Shown: in pieces, positions 35,231-44,757 of the stretch
Layout: every line of letters begins with the position of its first letter
How positions within the stretch are numbered: position 1 is the stretch's first letter
Source of the DNA: Alphaproteobacteria bacterium
GTDB lineage: Bacteria > Pseudomonadota > Alphaproteobacteria > Rhizobiales > Hyphomicrobiaceae
Length of the DNA: 64,000 nt
Reading direction: 5' to 3'
Assembly (NCBI GenBank): GCA_022600345.1
Contig: JAHZKP010000016.1
Location: 1-64,000 of the forward strand
Program-made: the position numbers and the translations under genes
The notes under the pieces: generated by a model
Told to the model about the DNA's origin: nothing
The model's database searches: none
The model's input: the letters and a program-made list of their open reading frames with translations, nothing else

Positions 35231-35854
35231 ATGATTGGTTCGGGCGGCCCGTTGCTCATCGCGCTTGGGCTGGGCTATCTCATCGGCTCGGTCCCCTTCG
35301 GCCTACTTCTGACGAAGTTTGCCGGGCTTGGCGATATCCGCTCGATTGGTTCAGGCAACATCGGCGCCACCAATGTGCTGCGGACCGGCAACAAGGCGCT
35401 GGCGGCAGCGACGCTGCTGCTGGATGCCTTGAAGGGCACGGCTGGTGTCCTGGCAGGTGTCGCGCTTTTTGCCATCAACACGTCAGATGCCGTCTTGGAC
35501 GTAGCGACCGTTGGCGCAGCCGGTGGTCTGGGTGCTTTTCTAGGCCATTTGTTTCCAGTGTGGCTGGGCTTTAAGGGCGGCAAAGGGGTCGCGACCTACA
35601 TCGGCGTGCTGATCGGATTGGCCTTCAAGCTGGCGTTGATCTTCTGCGCGGTGTGGCTCGTGGTGGCGATCATGACGCGATATTCGTCTTTGTCAGCGCT
35701 GGTTGCAGCGGCTGTTGTGCCCATTGCCGCCTACCTTGTCGGCGGACCGATGCTGGGAGCGGCGACGCTGCTGATGAGCGCCTTATTGGTCTACAAACAC
35801 GATGCCAATATCAAGCGATTGCTGGCAGGCGAGGAGTCCAAGATCGGTGGCTGA
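35231..35854 (+). CDS. plsY: Acyl-phosphate glycerol-3-phosphate acyltransferase
   Basis: PlsY makes lysophosphatidic acid from acyl-phosphate and glycerol 3-phosphate in the inner membrane. The 207-residue protein has several hydrophobic segments and the family motifs [35 protein letters not shown] and, near the end, [17 protein letters not shown]. The ATG at 35231 gives the normal start, [19 protein letters not shown]; a frame 13 codons longer has no support. Its end overlaps dprA by 8 bp. Confidence 0.94.
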   Translation: MIGSGGPLLIALGLGYLIGSVPFGLLLTKFAGLGDIRSIGSGNIGATNVLRTGNKALAAATLLLDALKGTAGVLAGVALFAINTSDAVLDVATVGAAGGLGAFLGHLFPVWLGFKGGKGVATYIGVLIGLAFKLALIFCAVWLVVAIMTRYSSLSALVAAAVVPIAAYLVGGPMLGAATLLMSALLVYKHDANIKRLLAGEESKIGG

Positions 35855-37067
35855 ACCTGACAATGCCGCCAGCGCACAGCCCTCCGGTCAGGAGCCCGCT
35901 GATGACCTGTTCGCGCATGCGCCCCTTCCGGTCGCCGAACTTGACGACAAGCAGCGTCTCGCCTGCCTGCGCCTCGCCCGCTCAGACAACGTCGGCCCGA
36001 TCACCTTCCGCGAACTCATCAATCGCTTCGGCGGCGCCCAGGCCGCCCTCGATGCCCTGCCCCATCTCGCCCGCAAAGCCTCCCATGGCAGGCGGATCGC
36101 CATCTGCTCGGTAGACAGGGCCCAAGCCGAACTGGAGGCCGCTACGCGTTACGGCGCCGTGCCCCTATTCACCATCGAACCGGGCTATCCAACCCGCCTG
36201 GCGCAAATCGATGCACCGCCGCCGCTTGTTTATGCCAAGGGCGACATCTCGCTTCTGCCCCGCCCAAGCATTGCGATTGTCGGGGCCCGCCTGGCATCGG
36301 CGGCTGGAATTAAGCTGTCACGTTATTTCGCACAGCATTTGGGACACAACCGGTTGGTGATCGTCTCCGGGCTGGCGCGCGGCATCGACAGCGCCGCACA
36401 TGAAGTCTCGCTTGGAACGGGCACGATCGCCGTGCTGGCTGGCGGCCTGGATATCGTCTATCCGCCCGAGAACGCCCGCCTCCATGACCAAATCGGCGAA
36501 ACCGGCTGCCTGGTCTCGGAAATGCCGTGCGGCTTCAAACCCAGGGGCAAGGATTTTCCGCGCCGTAACCGCCTGATCTCGGGCATATCTCTGGGTGTGT
36601 TGGTGGTCGAAGCGGCGCGGCGTTCCGGCACGCTGACGACGGCAAATTTCGCCGGCGAACAAGGTCGCAGCCTGTTTGCCATCCCCGGCAATCCGCTCGA
36701 TCCACGCGCCGAGGGGACGAATTTCCTGTTGAAAACCCGCGATGCGACCCTGGTTACGCAGCCCGAAGATGTGCTCGAGGCCCTTGAGCCGATGACCGGG
36801 CTTGGTCAGCGGGCGTTCCGCGAGATCGAAGCGCCAACTGAATTTTATGAGCCCGAGCCTCTGGCATGTGCACCCGAGCCCGATGACGACGATCGCTCCA
36901 AGGTGCTCTCGACACTGGGCGCCGCACCTGTATCTATTGACGACATCGCCCAGGCCACCGGACTTGATATCCGCACAGTTCGCAGTGTTCTGATCGAGCT
37001 GGACCTGGCGGGTGAAACCGAACGCCACGGTGCGCAACTCGTCGCACTCGCCCAGCGACAGCCATAG
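35847..37067 (+). CDS. dprA: DNA-protecting protein DprA
   Basis: DprA loads RecA onto single-stranded DNA taken up in transformation. The 406-residue protein has an N-terminal helical domain with [16 protein letters not shown], then a Rossmann fold with [33 protein letters not shown], and [10 protein letters not shown], plus a C-terminal winged helix ([21 protein letters not shown]). It starts at a GTG inside the plsY stop region, after GAGGAG, so the two genes are coupled. No competence uptake genes are in the window, and natural transformation is not implied. Confidence 0.93.
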   Translation: MAEPDNAASAQPSGQEPADDLFAHAPLPVAELDDKQRLACLRLARSDNVGPITFRELINRFGGAQAALDALPHLARKASHGRRIAICSVDRAQAELEAATRYGAVPLFTIEPGYPTRLAQIDAPPPLVYAKGDISLLPRPSIAIVGARLASAAGIKLSRYFAQHLGHNRLVIVSGLARGIDSAAHEVSLGTGTIAVLAGGLDIVYPPENARLHDQIGETGCLVSEMPCGFKPRGKDFPRRNRLISGISLGVLVVEAARRSGTLTTANFAGEQGRSLFAIPGNPLDPRAEGTNFLLKTRDATLVTQPEDVLEALEPMTGLGQRAFREIEAPTEFYEPEPLACAPEPDDDDRSKVLSTLGAAPVSIDDIAQATGLDIRTVRSVLIELDLAGETERHGAQLVALAQRQP

Positions 37068-37121
37068 GCGCCCACGACATTGTCCATCCGACTGATTTCC
37101 ATCGAAATTCGTACCTGCCAA

Positions 37122-37463
37122 TCAGTTCCGCCTGGCAATTTCGTAGGCTGCCAGGAGCCGTGCGGCTAACGCATGCCGCCCCGTGCGCGAAGCCAATTGC
37201 TGCAACTCCAGGATCATGTCTGCAATATACTCGTCGTAATCAGGTGGGATCGACGGGCTATGACACGGCGGTTCGGAATCGCCGACATCCTCAATTTCAT
37301 CAGGTTTCAGATCGTGTTCGTGCAATGGATTATGTTCCCCAGCTATGGCAATTGAGCTGTGATCTGAGAATAGAGATATTCTCGCAAAGATTGCAACTAA
37401 ATAATTAAGCAACCAATGCGCGCAATTTTCATCCGGTTTGACATGGCCCGATCCATCCACCAT
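37122..37463 (-). CDS. Small conserved hypothetical protein
   Basis: A frame of up to 113 residues whose C-terminal half (DYDEYIADMILELQQLASRT, HALAARLLAAYEIARRN) resembles small proteins found near dprA and topA in Hyphomicrobiales. The N-terminal third is poorer in protein character and lies in AT-richer DNA, so the true start may be internal. It is a minus-strand gene convergent with dprA and divergent from topA. No function is known. Confidence 0.5.
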   Translation of the reverse strand: MVDGSGHVKPDENCAHWLLNYLVAIFARISLFSDHSSIAIAGEHNPLHEHDLKPDEIEDVGDSEPPCHSPSIPPDYDEYIADMILELQQLASRTGRHALAARLLAAYEIARRN

Positions 37464-37796
37464 CTTCCCGCCTGCGCCAAAATGGAGCAGGACTCGCGGT
37501 GATTTGATCCGATGGGGGGCAATGGCCGTTTCTTATGGAAAGCGGTATCGACGAGTTTTACTGCACAGCGATTATTTTCGTTGCACTGCGAAGGACTAGT
37601 GCTTACCTCAGGCGAAATAGTTTGGACCCGGGGGCATTGAATCGCGGTCGATCTGACGCAAAAGGCTTTGACGGGGTGCTGGAGCCGCGCCAGATATCCC
37701 ACCTCTCAGACGCCTATGAATTTCCACGTGATCGGCCGGGAGTCCGAATGCCGCCCGAACCATGCCCGAACCATGCCCGAACCATGAAAGTCGCTC
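37464..37796. other. Upstream region of topA
   Basis: This 333 bp gap separates the minus-strand hypothetical gene from topA and should hold both promoters. The clear structure is the 11 bp tandem repeat at 37753-37785. No small gene is supported. Confidence 0.4.
37753..37785 (+). repeat. 11 bp tandem repeat upstream of topA
   Basis: GCCCGAACCAT is repeated three times without gaps (37753, 37764, 37775), and the last copy ends 11 bases before the topA ATG. The period matches about one helical turn. Its position in the translation-initiation region of topA could affect expression, but this is inference. Confidence 0.9.
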
Positions 37797-40550
37797 ATGA
37801 ACGTCGTTATCGTCGAGTCTGCCGCGAAAGCGAAGACGATCAATAAATATCTCGGTTCCAACTACAAGGTGATCGCCTCGTTCGGTCACGTGCGGGATCT
37901 GCCCTCGAAAAACGGGTCTGTGAAACCTGATGAAGATTTCGAGATGGCCTGGGATGTTCCAGATACCAAGTCGCAGAAGGTTCTGAAGGAGATCACGGAC
38001 GCAGTCCGCGGCGCCGACAAACTGATCCTGGCAACTGACCCCGATCGCGAAGGTGAAGCGATCTCATGGCATATCCTACAGGTGCTGGAAAAGCGTCGCG
38101 CCTTGAAGAAGGGTGTGCCCGTCGAGCGCGTCGCCTTCAATGCGGTGACCAAGCAGGCGATCATGACGGCAATGGACAACCCGCGGCAAATCGACGAACC
38201 GCTGGTTTCAGCCTATCTGGCAAGACGCGCACTCGACTATCTGGTCGGTTTTACACTGTCGCCGGTGCTCTGGCGCAAATTGCCTGGCGCACGTTCGGCC
38301 GGTCGCGTTCAGTCGGTAGCCCTGCGTCTGGTGTGCGACCGCGAATCTGAAATCGAAGCCTTCAAGACCGACGAATACTGGTCGATCGAAGCGACGCTTG
38401 AAACCAACGACAAGGCCGAGGTCAACGCGCGCCTGACGGGCATCGATGGAACCAACCTGAAAAAACTCGACATCAAGGACGAGGCACAGGCAAGCGCCAT
38501 CAAGGCAGCGATCGAGAACGGTGAGTTCGTCGTCAGGTCGGTCGACAAGAAGGCCGTCAAACGCAATCCCTGGGCGCCGTTCTCCACCTCGACCCTGCAG
38601 ATGGACGCCTCCCGCAAACTGGGCTTCTCGGCAAAGCAGACCATGCAGATCGCCCAGCGCCTCTATGAAGGCATCGACGTCGGTGAGGGCGCTCCTGTCG
38701 GCCTCATCACCTATATGCGTACCGATGGCGTCCAAATCGTTCCCGAGGCGATTTCGACAATCCGCAGCGCAGTTGCCGATGATTACGGCAAGCGCTACGT
38801 CGCCCCGTTTGTGCGCGAATACAAGACCAAGGCCAAGAACGCTCAAGAAGCCCACGAGGCGATCCGTCCGACCGACGTTTCGCGCAAACCGCAAGCCATC
38901 GGCAAGTACCTCGACCGCGACCAGGCCCGCCTTTACGATCTCATCTGGAAGCGCGCCGTCGCCAGTCAGATGGCGTCTGCCGAATTGGAGCAGACGGCGG
39001 CCCAAATCGAGGTCAAGGGCAGCGATGGCAAGACCTACAATCTGCGCGCCACCGGCTCGGTCCTGATGTTCGATGGCTTCTTGAAGGTCTATGAAGAAGG
39101 CCGCGATGAACGCCAGCAGGCCTCCAAGGGCAAGGACGACACCAGCGACGACGACGCCGATCGCCGCCTGCCGCCGTTGGAAGAAAACCAGAAGCTGACA
39201 GAACGCGGCATTGCCGCCAACCAGCACTTCACCCAGCCGCCACCCCGATTCACAGAAGCAACGCTGGTCAAGCGGATGGAAGAGTTGGGCATTGGCCGCC
39301 CATCGACCTACGCAGCGACGCTGGCGACATTGCAGGATCGCGACTACGTCCAGATCGACAAGAAACGCCTCGTCCCCCATGACAAGGGCCGCCTCGTCAC
39401 CTCGTTCCTGGAAGCGTTCTTCCAACGCTACGTCGAGTATGACTTCACCGCCGACCTGGAAGAAAAGCTCGACCTGATTTCCGACGACAAGCTGAAGTGG
39501 AAAGACGTCTTGCGCGACTTCTGGAACGATTTCACCGGTGCCGTCGAGGAGATCAAGGAACTGCGAGTCTCCGAGGTGCTCGACGCCCTCAACGAGCTTC
39601 TGGGCCCACACGTCTTTCCTGCCAAGGAAGACGGCGGAGACCCACGCGCCTGCCCGGCATGTTCCGAAGGCCAGCTAAGCCTCAAGATCTCCGGCAAGTT
39701 CGGCGCCTTTATCGGTTGCAGCCGCTATCCCGATTGCCGCTTTACCCGGCAGCTTTCGCAGTCGGGAGATGAGGCCAATGCCTCAGCGCTTGATGGCAAG
39801 GAGTTGGGATTTGATCCCGACAGCGGCCTGCCGATCAAGCTGCATGTCGGCCGCTTCGGGCCTTACCTGCAATTGGGTACGCCCGACGACTACGAAAAAG
39901 GCGAAAAACCCAAACGGTCCTCCATTCCCAAGGGGATCGATGCAGGCGAAGTGGATCTCGACCAGGCCATCAAGCTGTTGTCGCTACCCCGCGAAGTCGG
40001 CATCCATCCCGAATCCAGCAAGCCGATTACCGCAGGTCTTGGCCGCTATGGACCATTCGTCCTTCATGACGGCATGTACGCCAATCTGGAGAGCATGGAG
40101 GAGGTGTTCACAGTCGGCATCAACCGCGCCGTTGCGGTATTGGCTGAAAAGGCCAAGGGCGGTAAGGGACGCTTCCAGCGCCCCAAGGCCAAGGTTCTCA
40201 AAGACCTGGGCGATCACCCCGAAGGCGATGGCAAGATCGAAGTCCTCGAAGGTCGCTACGGCCCCTACGTCAGCCACAACAAGGTCAACGCAACGATTCC
40301 CAAGGGCCAGGAGCCGACCAGCGTGACCCTGGAACAGGCAATCGACCTGCTGGCTGAGAAGGCCAAGAAGAAGCCGGCCAAGAAAAAAGCAGCCAAGAAG
40401 CCAGCCAAGAAACCGGCGAAAAAGGCCGCTGCCAAAAAGCCAGCCAAGAAAGCAGCAGCAAAGAAGCCTGCTTCCAAGGCCTCCGCTTCAAAGTCTAAGA
40501 CTGCATCCAAGTCGAAGGCAAAAGCTTCCGAAAGCGGCGAGGATGCATAG
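37797..40550 (+). CDS. topA: DNA topoisomerase I
   Basis: TopA relaxes negative supercoils by single-strand passage. The 917-residue protein has the Toprim domain (VESAAKAKTINKYLG, DPDREGEAISWH), the active-site motif GLITYMRTDG with Tyr306, and SYP-like gate elements. A single C4 zinc motif (CPACSEGQL...CSRYPDC) lies at about 619-647, followed by TopA C-terminal repeats (GRFGPYLQLG, GRYGPFVLHDG, GRYGPYVSHNK). Residues about 857-917 are a Lys/Ala/Pro tail, probably binding DNA or RNA. The rnr gene follows 20 bp later on the same strand. Confidence 0.96.
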   Translation: MNVVIVESAAKAKTINKYLGSNYKVIASFGHVRDLPSKNGSVKPDEDFEMAWDVPDTKSQKVLKEITDAVRGADKLILATDPDREGEAISWHILQVLEKRRALKKGVPVERVAFNAVTKQAIMTAMDNPRQIDEPLVSAYLARRALDYLVGFTLSPVLWRKLPGARSAGRVQSVALRLVCDRESEIEAFKTDEYWSIEATLETNDKAEVNARLTGIDGTNLKKLDIKDEAQASAIKAAIENGEFVVRSVDKKAVKRNPWAPFSTSTLQMDASRKLGFSAKQTMQIAQRLYEGIDVGEGAPVGLITYMRTDGVQIVPEAISTIRSAVADDYGKRYVAPFVREYKTKAKNAQEAHEAIRPTDVSRKPQAIGKYLDRDQARLYDLIWKRAVASQMASAELEQTAAQIEVKGSDGKTYNLRATGSVLMFDGFLKVYEEGRDERQQASKGKDDTSDDDADRRLPPLEENQKLTERGIAANQHFTQPPPRFTEATLVKRMEELGIGRPSTYAATLATLQDRDYVQIDKKRLVPHDKGRLVTSFLEAFFQRYVEYDFTADLEEKLDLISDDKLKWKDVLRDFWNDFTGAVEEIKELRVSEVLDALNELLGPHVFPAKEDGGDPRACPACSEGQLSLKISGKFGAFIGCSRYPDCRFTRQLSQSGDEANASALDGKELGFDPDSGLPIKLHVGRFGPYLQLGTPDDYEKGEKPKRSSIPKGIDAGEVDLDQAIKLLSLPREVGIHPESSKPITAGLGRYGPFVLHDGMYANLESMEEVFTVGINRAVAVLAEKAKGGKGRFQRPKAKVLKDLGDHPEGDGKIEVLEGRYGPYVSHNKVNATIPKGQEPTSVTLEQAIDLLAEKAKKKPAKKKAAKKPAKKPAKKAAAKKPAKKAAAKKPASKASASKSKTASKSKAKASESGEDA

Positions 40551-40570
40551 CGCGGAAAGAGACATGACCG

Positions 40571-42961
40571 GTGGCGCGTAAACCCAAAAAGAAGACCAAA
40601 CCCAACCGCGCCACGCGCCGCGAAACCGGGCAGGCCGCTGCCGACTACGACAGCGGCGTTCGCGACGACGATGGGTTGCCACCGCGCGACGACATTTTGA
40701 AGTTCATCGCCACCGCTGGCGAAAGCGTCGGCAAGCGCGAAATCTCACGTGCCTTCAATATCAAGGGCAGCGCCCGTTTGCCCATGAAGCGGTTGTTGCG
40801 GGAAATGTCCGATGAGGGCCTGATAACCGGCAACCGCAAGGAAATGCGCCAAAAGGGCGGACTGCCGCCCGTCACCGTTTTGGAAGTCACCGGCCAGGAC
40901 GACAGCGGCGACTTGATCGCCCAACCCTCGGTCTGGAAGGACGAGGACGGCGAGCGGCCCGGCGTCCTGATCCTGACGCATATGCCAGAAGCCCAGCGGG
41001 CGTCTGCCAGTCTTGCCATCGGCGACCGCGTTTTATGTCACATCAACCGGCTCGAAGACGCCGACGTCGAAGGCTTCAAGTTCGAAGCCGTCCCCATTCG
41101 CAAGCTTCCGCGCGAAAAACGCCGCCTCCTTGGCATTTTCCGCGCCAACAGGCAGGGTGCAGGTTCGATTGAACCAATCGATCGCAAGTCGCTGCGCGCC
41201 TGGCCCCTGCAAAAAAGCGATGTCGGCGAAGCCAAGGACGGCGACCTCGTGCGCTTCGATCTCGTTCGCAAGGGACGCTTTGCCGCCCCTCAGGCCCACG
41301 TGCTGGAAAGCCTCGGCAACCCCGATGATCAACGCCAGATCAGCCTCATCGCAGTCCACGCCCACGGGCTGCCCGACGACTTCCCCGAAAGCGTCATCGA
41401 AGAGGCCGAAGGCCTCACGCCGCCCACAACGGATGGGCGCACCGACCTGACCGATATCCCGCTGATCACCATCGATCCGCCCGACGCACGCGACCACGAC
41501 GATGCCGTCTACGCCGAACCCGACAGCGATGAAGAAAACCCCGGCGGGTTCGTCGTCTATGTCGCCATTGCCGATGTCGCCCATTACATCCGCCCCGGCT
41601 CGCGGCTTGATCGCGAAGCCCGCAAGCGCGGCAACTCGGTCTACTTCCCAGACCGGGTCGTTCCGATGCTGCCCGAAAAGATATCGAACGATCTGTGTTC
41701 CCTGCGCGAAGGCGAATTGCGCGCCTGCCTGGCCGTGCGAATGGTCTTCGATGCCAAGGGCGAGAAGCGCAAACACACCTTCATGCGCGCCATGATGCGC
41801 TCGTGCGCCAAGCTATCGTATCAAGAGGCGCAAGCGGCAATCGACGGTAAGCCGTCTGATAAGGCCGGACCGATCCTGGAAACGGTCCTCAAGCCGCTTT
41901 GGGAGGCCTATGGAAAACTGGCCGCCGCCCGCGACAAGCGCGGACCTCTCGACCTCGACCTGCCAGAGCGCAAAATCGTACTCGATGACAAGGGTCAGGT
42001 TGCCGATGTGATCGTCCCTGAGCGCCTGGTAGCTCACCGCCTCATCGAAGAGTGCATGATCCAGGCGAACGTTGCAGCAGCCCAGGCGCTGGAGGCAAAG
42101 AAGTCGCCCGTCGTCTACCGCGCCCATGAGCCACCTTCGAAGGAAAAGCTGAAGGCGCTGCGTGAATTCCTCGAAACCCTCGATCTCAAGCTGCCGCCCT
42201 CAAACCAGCTCAGGCCCTCGGCATTCAATGGCATTCTGGCCAAAGCCAAGAGCCTGCCGGTTCCCGAACTCATCAACGAAGTCGTTCTGCGCTCGCAATC
42301 CCAGGCCGTCTACTCGCCCGAGAACGCCGGCCATTTCGGATTGAACCTGCGCCGCTATGCGCACTTCACCTCGCCCATCCGCCGCTACGCCGACCTCATC
42401 GTCCACCGGGCGCTCATCGCCGCCTACAATCTGGGTGACGACGGCCTGACCGAAGCCGAGATCCCCCAGCTTTCCGCCATTTGCGAGCAGATTTCCGAAG
42501 CCGAGCGCCGCGCCATGTCAGCCGAGCGCGAAACCAATGACCGGTTGGTCGCCGCCCACCTCGCCGACCGCATCGGCGCGCAATTTTCTGCCCGCGTCGC
42601 AGGTGTTGCGCGCTCTGGCCTATTCGTAAGGTTGGCCCAGACCGGAGCCGATGGCTTCGTACCTGCCGCGACCCTGGGCGACGACTACTTCCATTATGTC
42701 GAGGAAGCCCACGCCATGATCGGACAGCGCTCCGGCCTCGCCTACAGCCTGGGCGACACGGTTGAGGTGCGACTAGTGGAGGCGATACCGGCTGCCGGCG
42801 CATTGCGTTTCGAAATGCTCTCGGAGGGCAAAAAGCCAACCGGACGCAAACTGCCAAAGGGGGCCAAGGTGCCCCGCAAACGCGGGCGGCGACCAGGCGG
42901 CGGTCGATCCGGCAGTGGTTCAGGGCGCGGCGCGCGCAAAAATTCGCGCCGCAAAACTTGA
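40571..42961 (+). CDS. rnr: Ribonuclease R
   Basis: RNase R is a 3'-to-5' exoribonuclease that degrades structured RNA. The 796-residue protein starts at GTG with a basic stretch (RKPKKKTKPNR), then a winged-helix/cold-shock region, then the RNB domain from about residue 290 (TIDPPDARDHDDAVYAEP with its metal-binding Asps), including YFPDRVVPMLPEKIS and YAHFTSPIRRYADLIVHR. An S1 domain follows (ARVAGVARSGLFVRL, about 666), then a Gly/Arg/Ser-rich tail. It is cotranscribed with topA, the usual order in this order of bacteria. Confidence 0.95.
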   Translation: MARKPKKKTKPNRATRRETGQAAADYDSGVRDDDGLPPRDDILKFIATAGESVGKREISRAFNIKGSARLPMKRLLREMSDEGLITGNRKEMRQKGGLPPVTVLEVTGQDDSGDLIAQPSVWKDEDGERPGVLILTHMPEAQRASASLAIGDRVLCHINRLEDADVEGFKFEAVPIRKLPREKRRLLGIFRANRQGAGSIEPIDRKSLRAWPLQKSDVGEAKDGDLVRFDLVRKGRFAAPQAHVLESLGNPDDQRQISLIAVHAHGLPDDFPESVIEEAEGLTPPTTDGRTDLTDIPLITIDPPDARDHDDAVYAEPDSDEENPGGFVVYVAIADVAHYIRPGSRLDREARKRGNSVYFPDRVVPMLPEKISNDLCSLREGELRACLAVRMVFDAKGEKRKHTFMRAMMRSCAKLSYQEAQAAIDGKPSDKAGPILETVLKPLWEAYGKLAAARDKRGPLDLDLPERKIVLDDKGQVADVIVPERLVAHRLIEECMIQANVAAAQALEAKKSPVVYRAHEPPSKEKLKALREFLETLDLKLPPSNQLRPSAFNGILAKAKSLPVPELINEVVLRSQSQAVYSPENAGHFGLNLRRYAHFTSPIRRYADLIVHRALIAAYNLGDDGLTEAEIPQLSAICEQISEAERRAMSAERETNDRLVAAHLADRIGAQFSARVAGVARSGLFVRLAQTGADGFVPAATLGDDYFHYVEEAHAMIGQRSGLAYSLGDTVEVRLVEAIPAAGALRFEMLSEGKKPTGRKLPKGAKVPRKRGRRPGGGRSGSGSGRGARKNSRRKT

Positions 42962-43075
42962 CCCGCCCAATGCCCCAACTGGATAATCGCACCGCTGCCA
43001 CTTTGGTCATATCTGAGTGCGCCTGCGCCACTATTGCGCTTGACGTCCCCCTCAAAGACCTGAGACAAATCGACC

Positions 43076-43525
43076 ATGACCTTGGAAATCACTCACGCAG
43101 ATAAAGCGGTAGCGCTCCGTCCGCGCTCCATTCCCCAGTCCATGCTTCGCGGCGCTGCGCAGAAATGCCCGGCCTGTGGCGAAGGCAATGTTTTCTCCAG
43201 CTACCTGAAGGTCAACGACGCCTGCCCGTCTTGCTCCGAAGAGCTGCACCATCAGCGTGCCGACGATGCACCGCCCTATTTCACGATGATGATCGTCGGC
43301 CATATCGTGGTCGCTCTCGTCCTCTTGGTCGAAGATCTTTACGCCCCGGCGCTGTGGGTGCATGCAGCCTTGTGGGCACCGATGATCCTGGTCATGAGCC
43401 TGTGGCTGCTGCCTCGTGTCAAGGGCGCCCTGATCGGGCTTCAATGGGCCATGCGCATGCACGGGTTCAGCGGCAAGGAAGACGAGGTCTTCTCGTTGCA
43501 ACAGGCTGAAGCGCCCAAGCCCTGA
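43076..43525 (+). CDS. DUF983 domain-containing membrane protein
   Basis: A 149-residue protein with a Cys-rich region followed by two membrane helices. Two CPxC-type pairs (KCPACGEG and DACPSCSEE) suggest a rubredoxin-like zinc ribbon, then PPYFTMMIVGHIVVALVLLVE and WAPMILVMSLWLLPRVKGALI are the helices. The conserved RGAAQKCPACGEGNVF start is typical of DUF983. It lies between rnr and the NUDIX gene, as in related genomes. No function is known. Confidence 0.85.
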   Translation: MTLEITHADKAVALRPRSIPQSMLRGAAQKCPACGEGNVFSSYLKVNDACPSCSEELHHQRADDAPPYFTMMIVGHIVVALVLLVEDLYAPALWVHAALWAPMILVMSLWLLPRVKGALIGLQWAMRMHGFSGKEDEVFSLQQAEAPKP

Positions 43526-43621
43526 TCTGTAGATCGGGTAGACAACGCTCAATCCACAGCGTTAATGCAACCTGTCTGAAGCCAAGCCCCCGCAACTTCG
43601 TCTCACCGATTGCAGCCGCTC

Positions 43622-44425
43622 ATGTCTTCTCCGCCAAAAAAGCCAGAGGATCATTGGCGAGCCCCCCGCGATGCAGTCGAAACCGGGGCCTCGGCATCCT
43701 CGTCTGCGGCCGCTAATCGGGCCCTGCGGCCCCAGGATGCCGCAACCCTGATTATCGTCGATTCTGACGGGCCGCCCCGGATTCTGATGGGCCGTCGCCA
43801 TTCCAGGCAGGTGTTCCTGCCCAACAAGTACGTCTTCCCCGGAGGCCGTGCCGATAAAGTCGACCGCCGGGTTCCTTCCCATGACGAACTCGACAGTCGC
43901 GAACAAGAAAAGCTCTTGCTCGACATGAAGGGCTCACCCAGTGCCATCCGCGCTCGCGGATTGGCAATGGCAGCCGTCAGGGAAACCTTTGAAGAGACCG
44001 GTGTGTTGGTAGGGGCCACCGATCCGACGGCCAAACGGCATGCACTGGAGGCCGGGGATGCAACCGACCTGGGCGGCGGCTGGCATGGATTTTTGTCCGA
44101 AGACACCGTGCCCCGGCTGGCGCCGTTGAAGTTCCTGGCCCGAGCCATTACACCGCCAGGGCGCCCGCGTCGCTACGATACGCGCTTTTTCCTCGTCGAT
44201 GCCTGCCATATCGCAAAACAGGTGAAAGCGCCCGATGACGAGTTGGGAGATGTCGGTTGGTTCACGATCGAGGAGCTTCGCCAGCTCGACCTGCCCAACA
44301 TCACGCGTGCCGTCGTCGAGGACCTTAACGACTACATGGCGCTTCAAGCCAGGGGCGGCGGCGATTGGGCGGCACCATTCTATTATTTCAAGGCGGGATC
44401 GTTTGAGCGTGTCCTGCTGGCCTGA
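43622..44425 (+). CDS. NUDIX hydrolase
   Basis: A 267-residue NUDIX-family enzyme, hydrolysing a nucleoside diphosphate linked to another group. The core includes PRILMGRRHSRQVFLPNKYVFPGG and the signature ARGLAMAAVRETFEETGVLVG (AVRETFEETG, with the metal-binding EExxE pattern). The first ATG is at 43622; a TTG 12 bases upstream is less likely. Its C-terminal half (PPGRPRRYDTRFFLVDA) is longer than a minimal NUDIX domain. The substrate cannot be named. rpmG follows about 165 bp downstream. Confidence 0.85.
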   Translation: MSSPPKKPEDHWRAPRDAVETGASASSSAAANRALRPQDAATLIIVDSDGPPRILMGRRHSRQVFLPNKYVFPGGRADKVDRRVPSHDELDSREQEKLLLDMKGSPSAIRARGLAMAAVRETFEETGVLVGATDPTAKRHALEAGDATDLGGGWHGFLSEDTVPRLAPLKFLARAITPPGRPRRYDTRFFLVDACHIAKQVKAPDDELGDVGWFTIEELRQLDLPNITRAVVEDLNDYMALQARGGGDWAAPFYYFKAGSFERVLLA

Positions 44426-44450
44426 TGGAACAGGCATTCGAAACGAATTC

Positions 44451-44478
44451 TTGACAGACGGCCCGCCGGGGGTATGTT
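44451..44478 (+). promoter_or_regulatory. Putative sigma-70 promoter of rpmG
   Basis: TTGACA at 44451-44456 and TATGTT at 44473-44478, spaced 16 bases, resemble a strong housekeeping promoter. It lies about 110 bases before the rpmG start and just after the NUDIX gene stop, so rpmG could be transcribed separately from the upstream genes. Confidence 0.55.
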
Positions 44479-44589
44479 CCCTGACTTGAAATCCAATTTC
44501 AGCCGCAGCCAGCCGAGCTCCCTGTTCCTGCAGGATCGTTCCTCGGAAAGGGCGCGGCTTTCCTAACTTCTGCAATTAGGTCAGCACCA

Positions 44590-44757
44590 ATGGCAAAGCC
44601 CGTCGTTCAAAAGATCAAGCTTCTCTCCACTGCCGGCACCGGCTTCTTCTACGTCACCAAGAAGAACCCCCGCAACACCACCGAGAAGATGGTGTTCAAA
44701 AAGTATGATCCCGTAGTGCGAAAGCACGTCGAGTTCAAAGAACACAAAATAAAATAA
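44590..44757 (+). CDS. rpmG: 50S ribosomal protein L33
   Basis: L33 is a small protein of the large ribosomal subunit near the tRNA exit site. The 55-residue frame starts at the ATG at 44590 and ends KEHKIK. Family motifs are [20 protein letters not shown] and [14 protein letters not shown]. It has no Cys pairs, so it is the C-minus, zinc-independent type. The promoter at 44451-44478 may drive it. It precedes a 710 bp gap with hairpins and faces pleD. Confidence 0.95.
   Translation: MAKPVVQKIKLLSTAGTGFFYVTKKNPRNTTEKMVFKKYDPVVRKHVEFKEHKIK

Noticed and set aside
38208-39611. 467-codon minus-strand frame opposite topA
   Set aside because: It lies fully inside topA, which has intact catalytic motifs; no family features are visible in the antisense protein.
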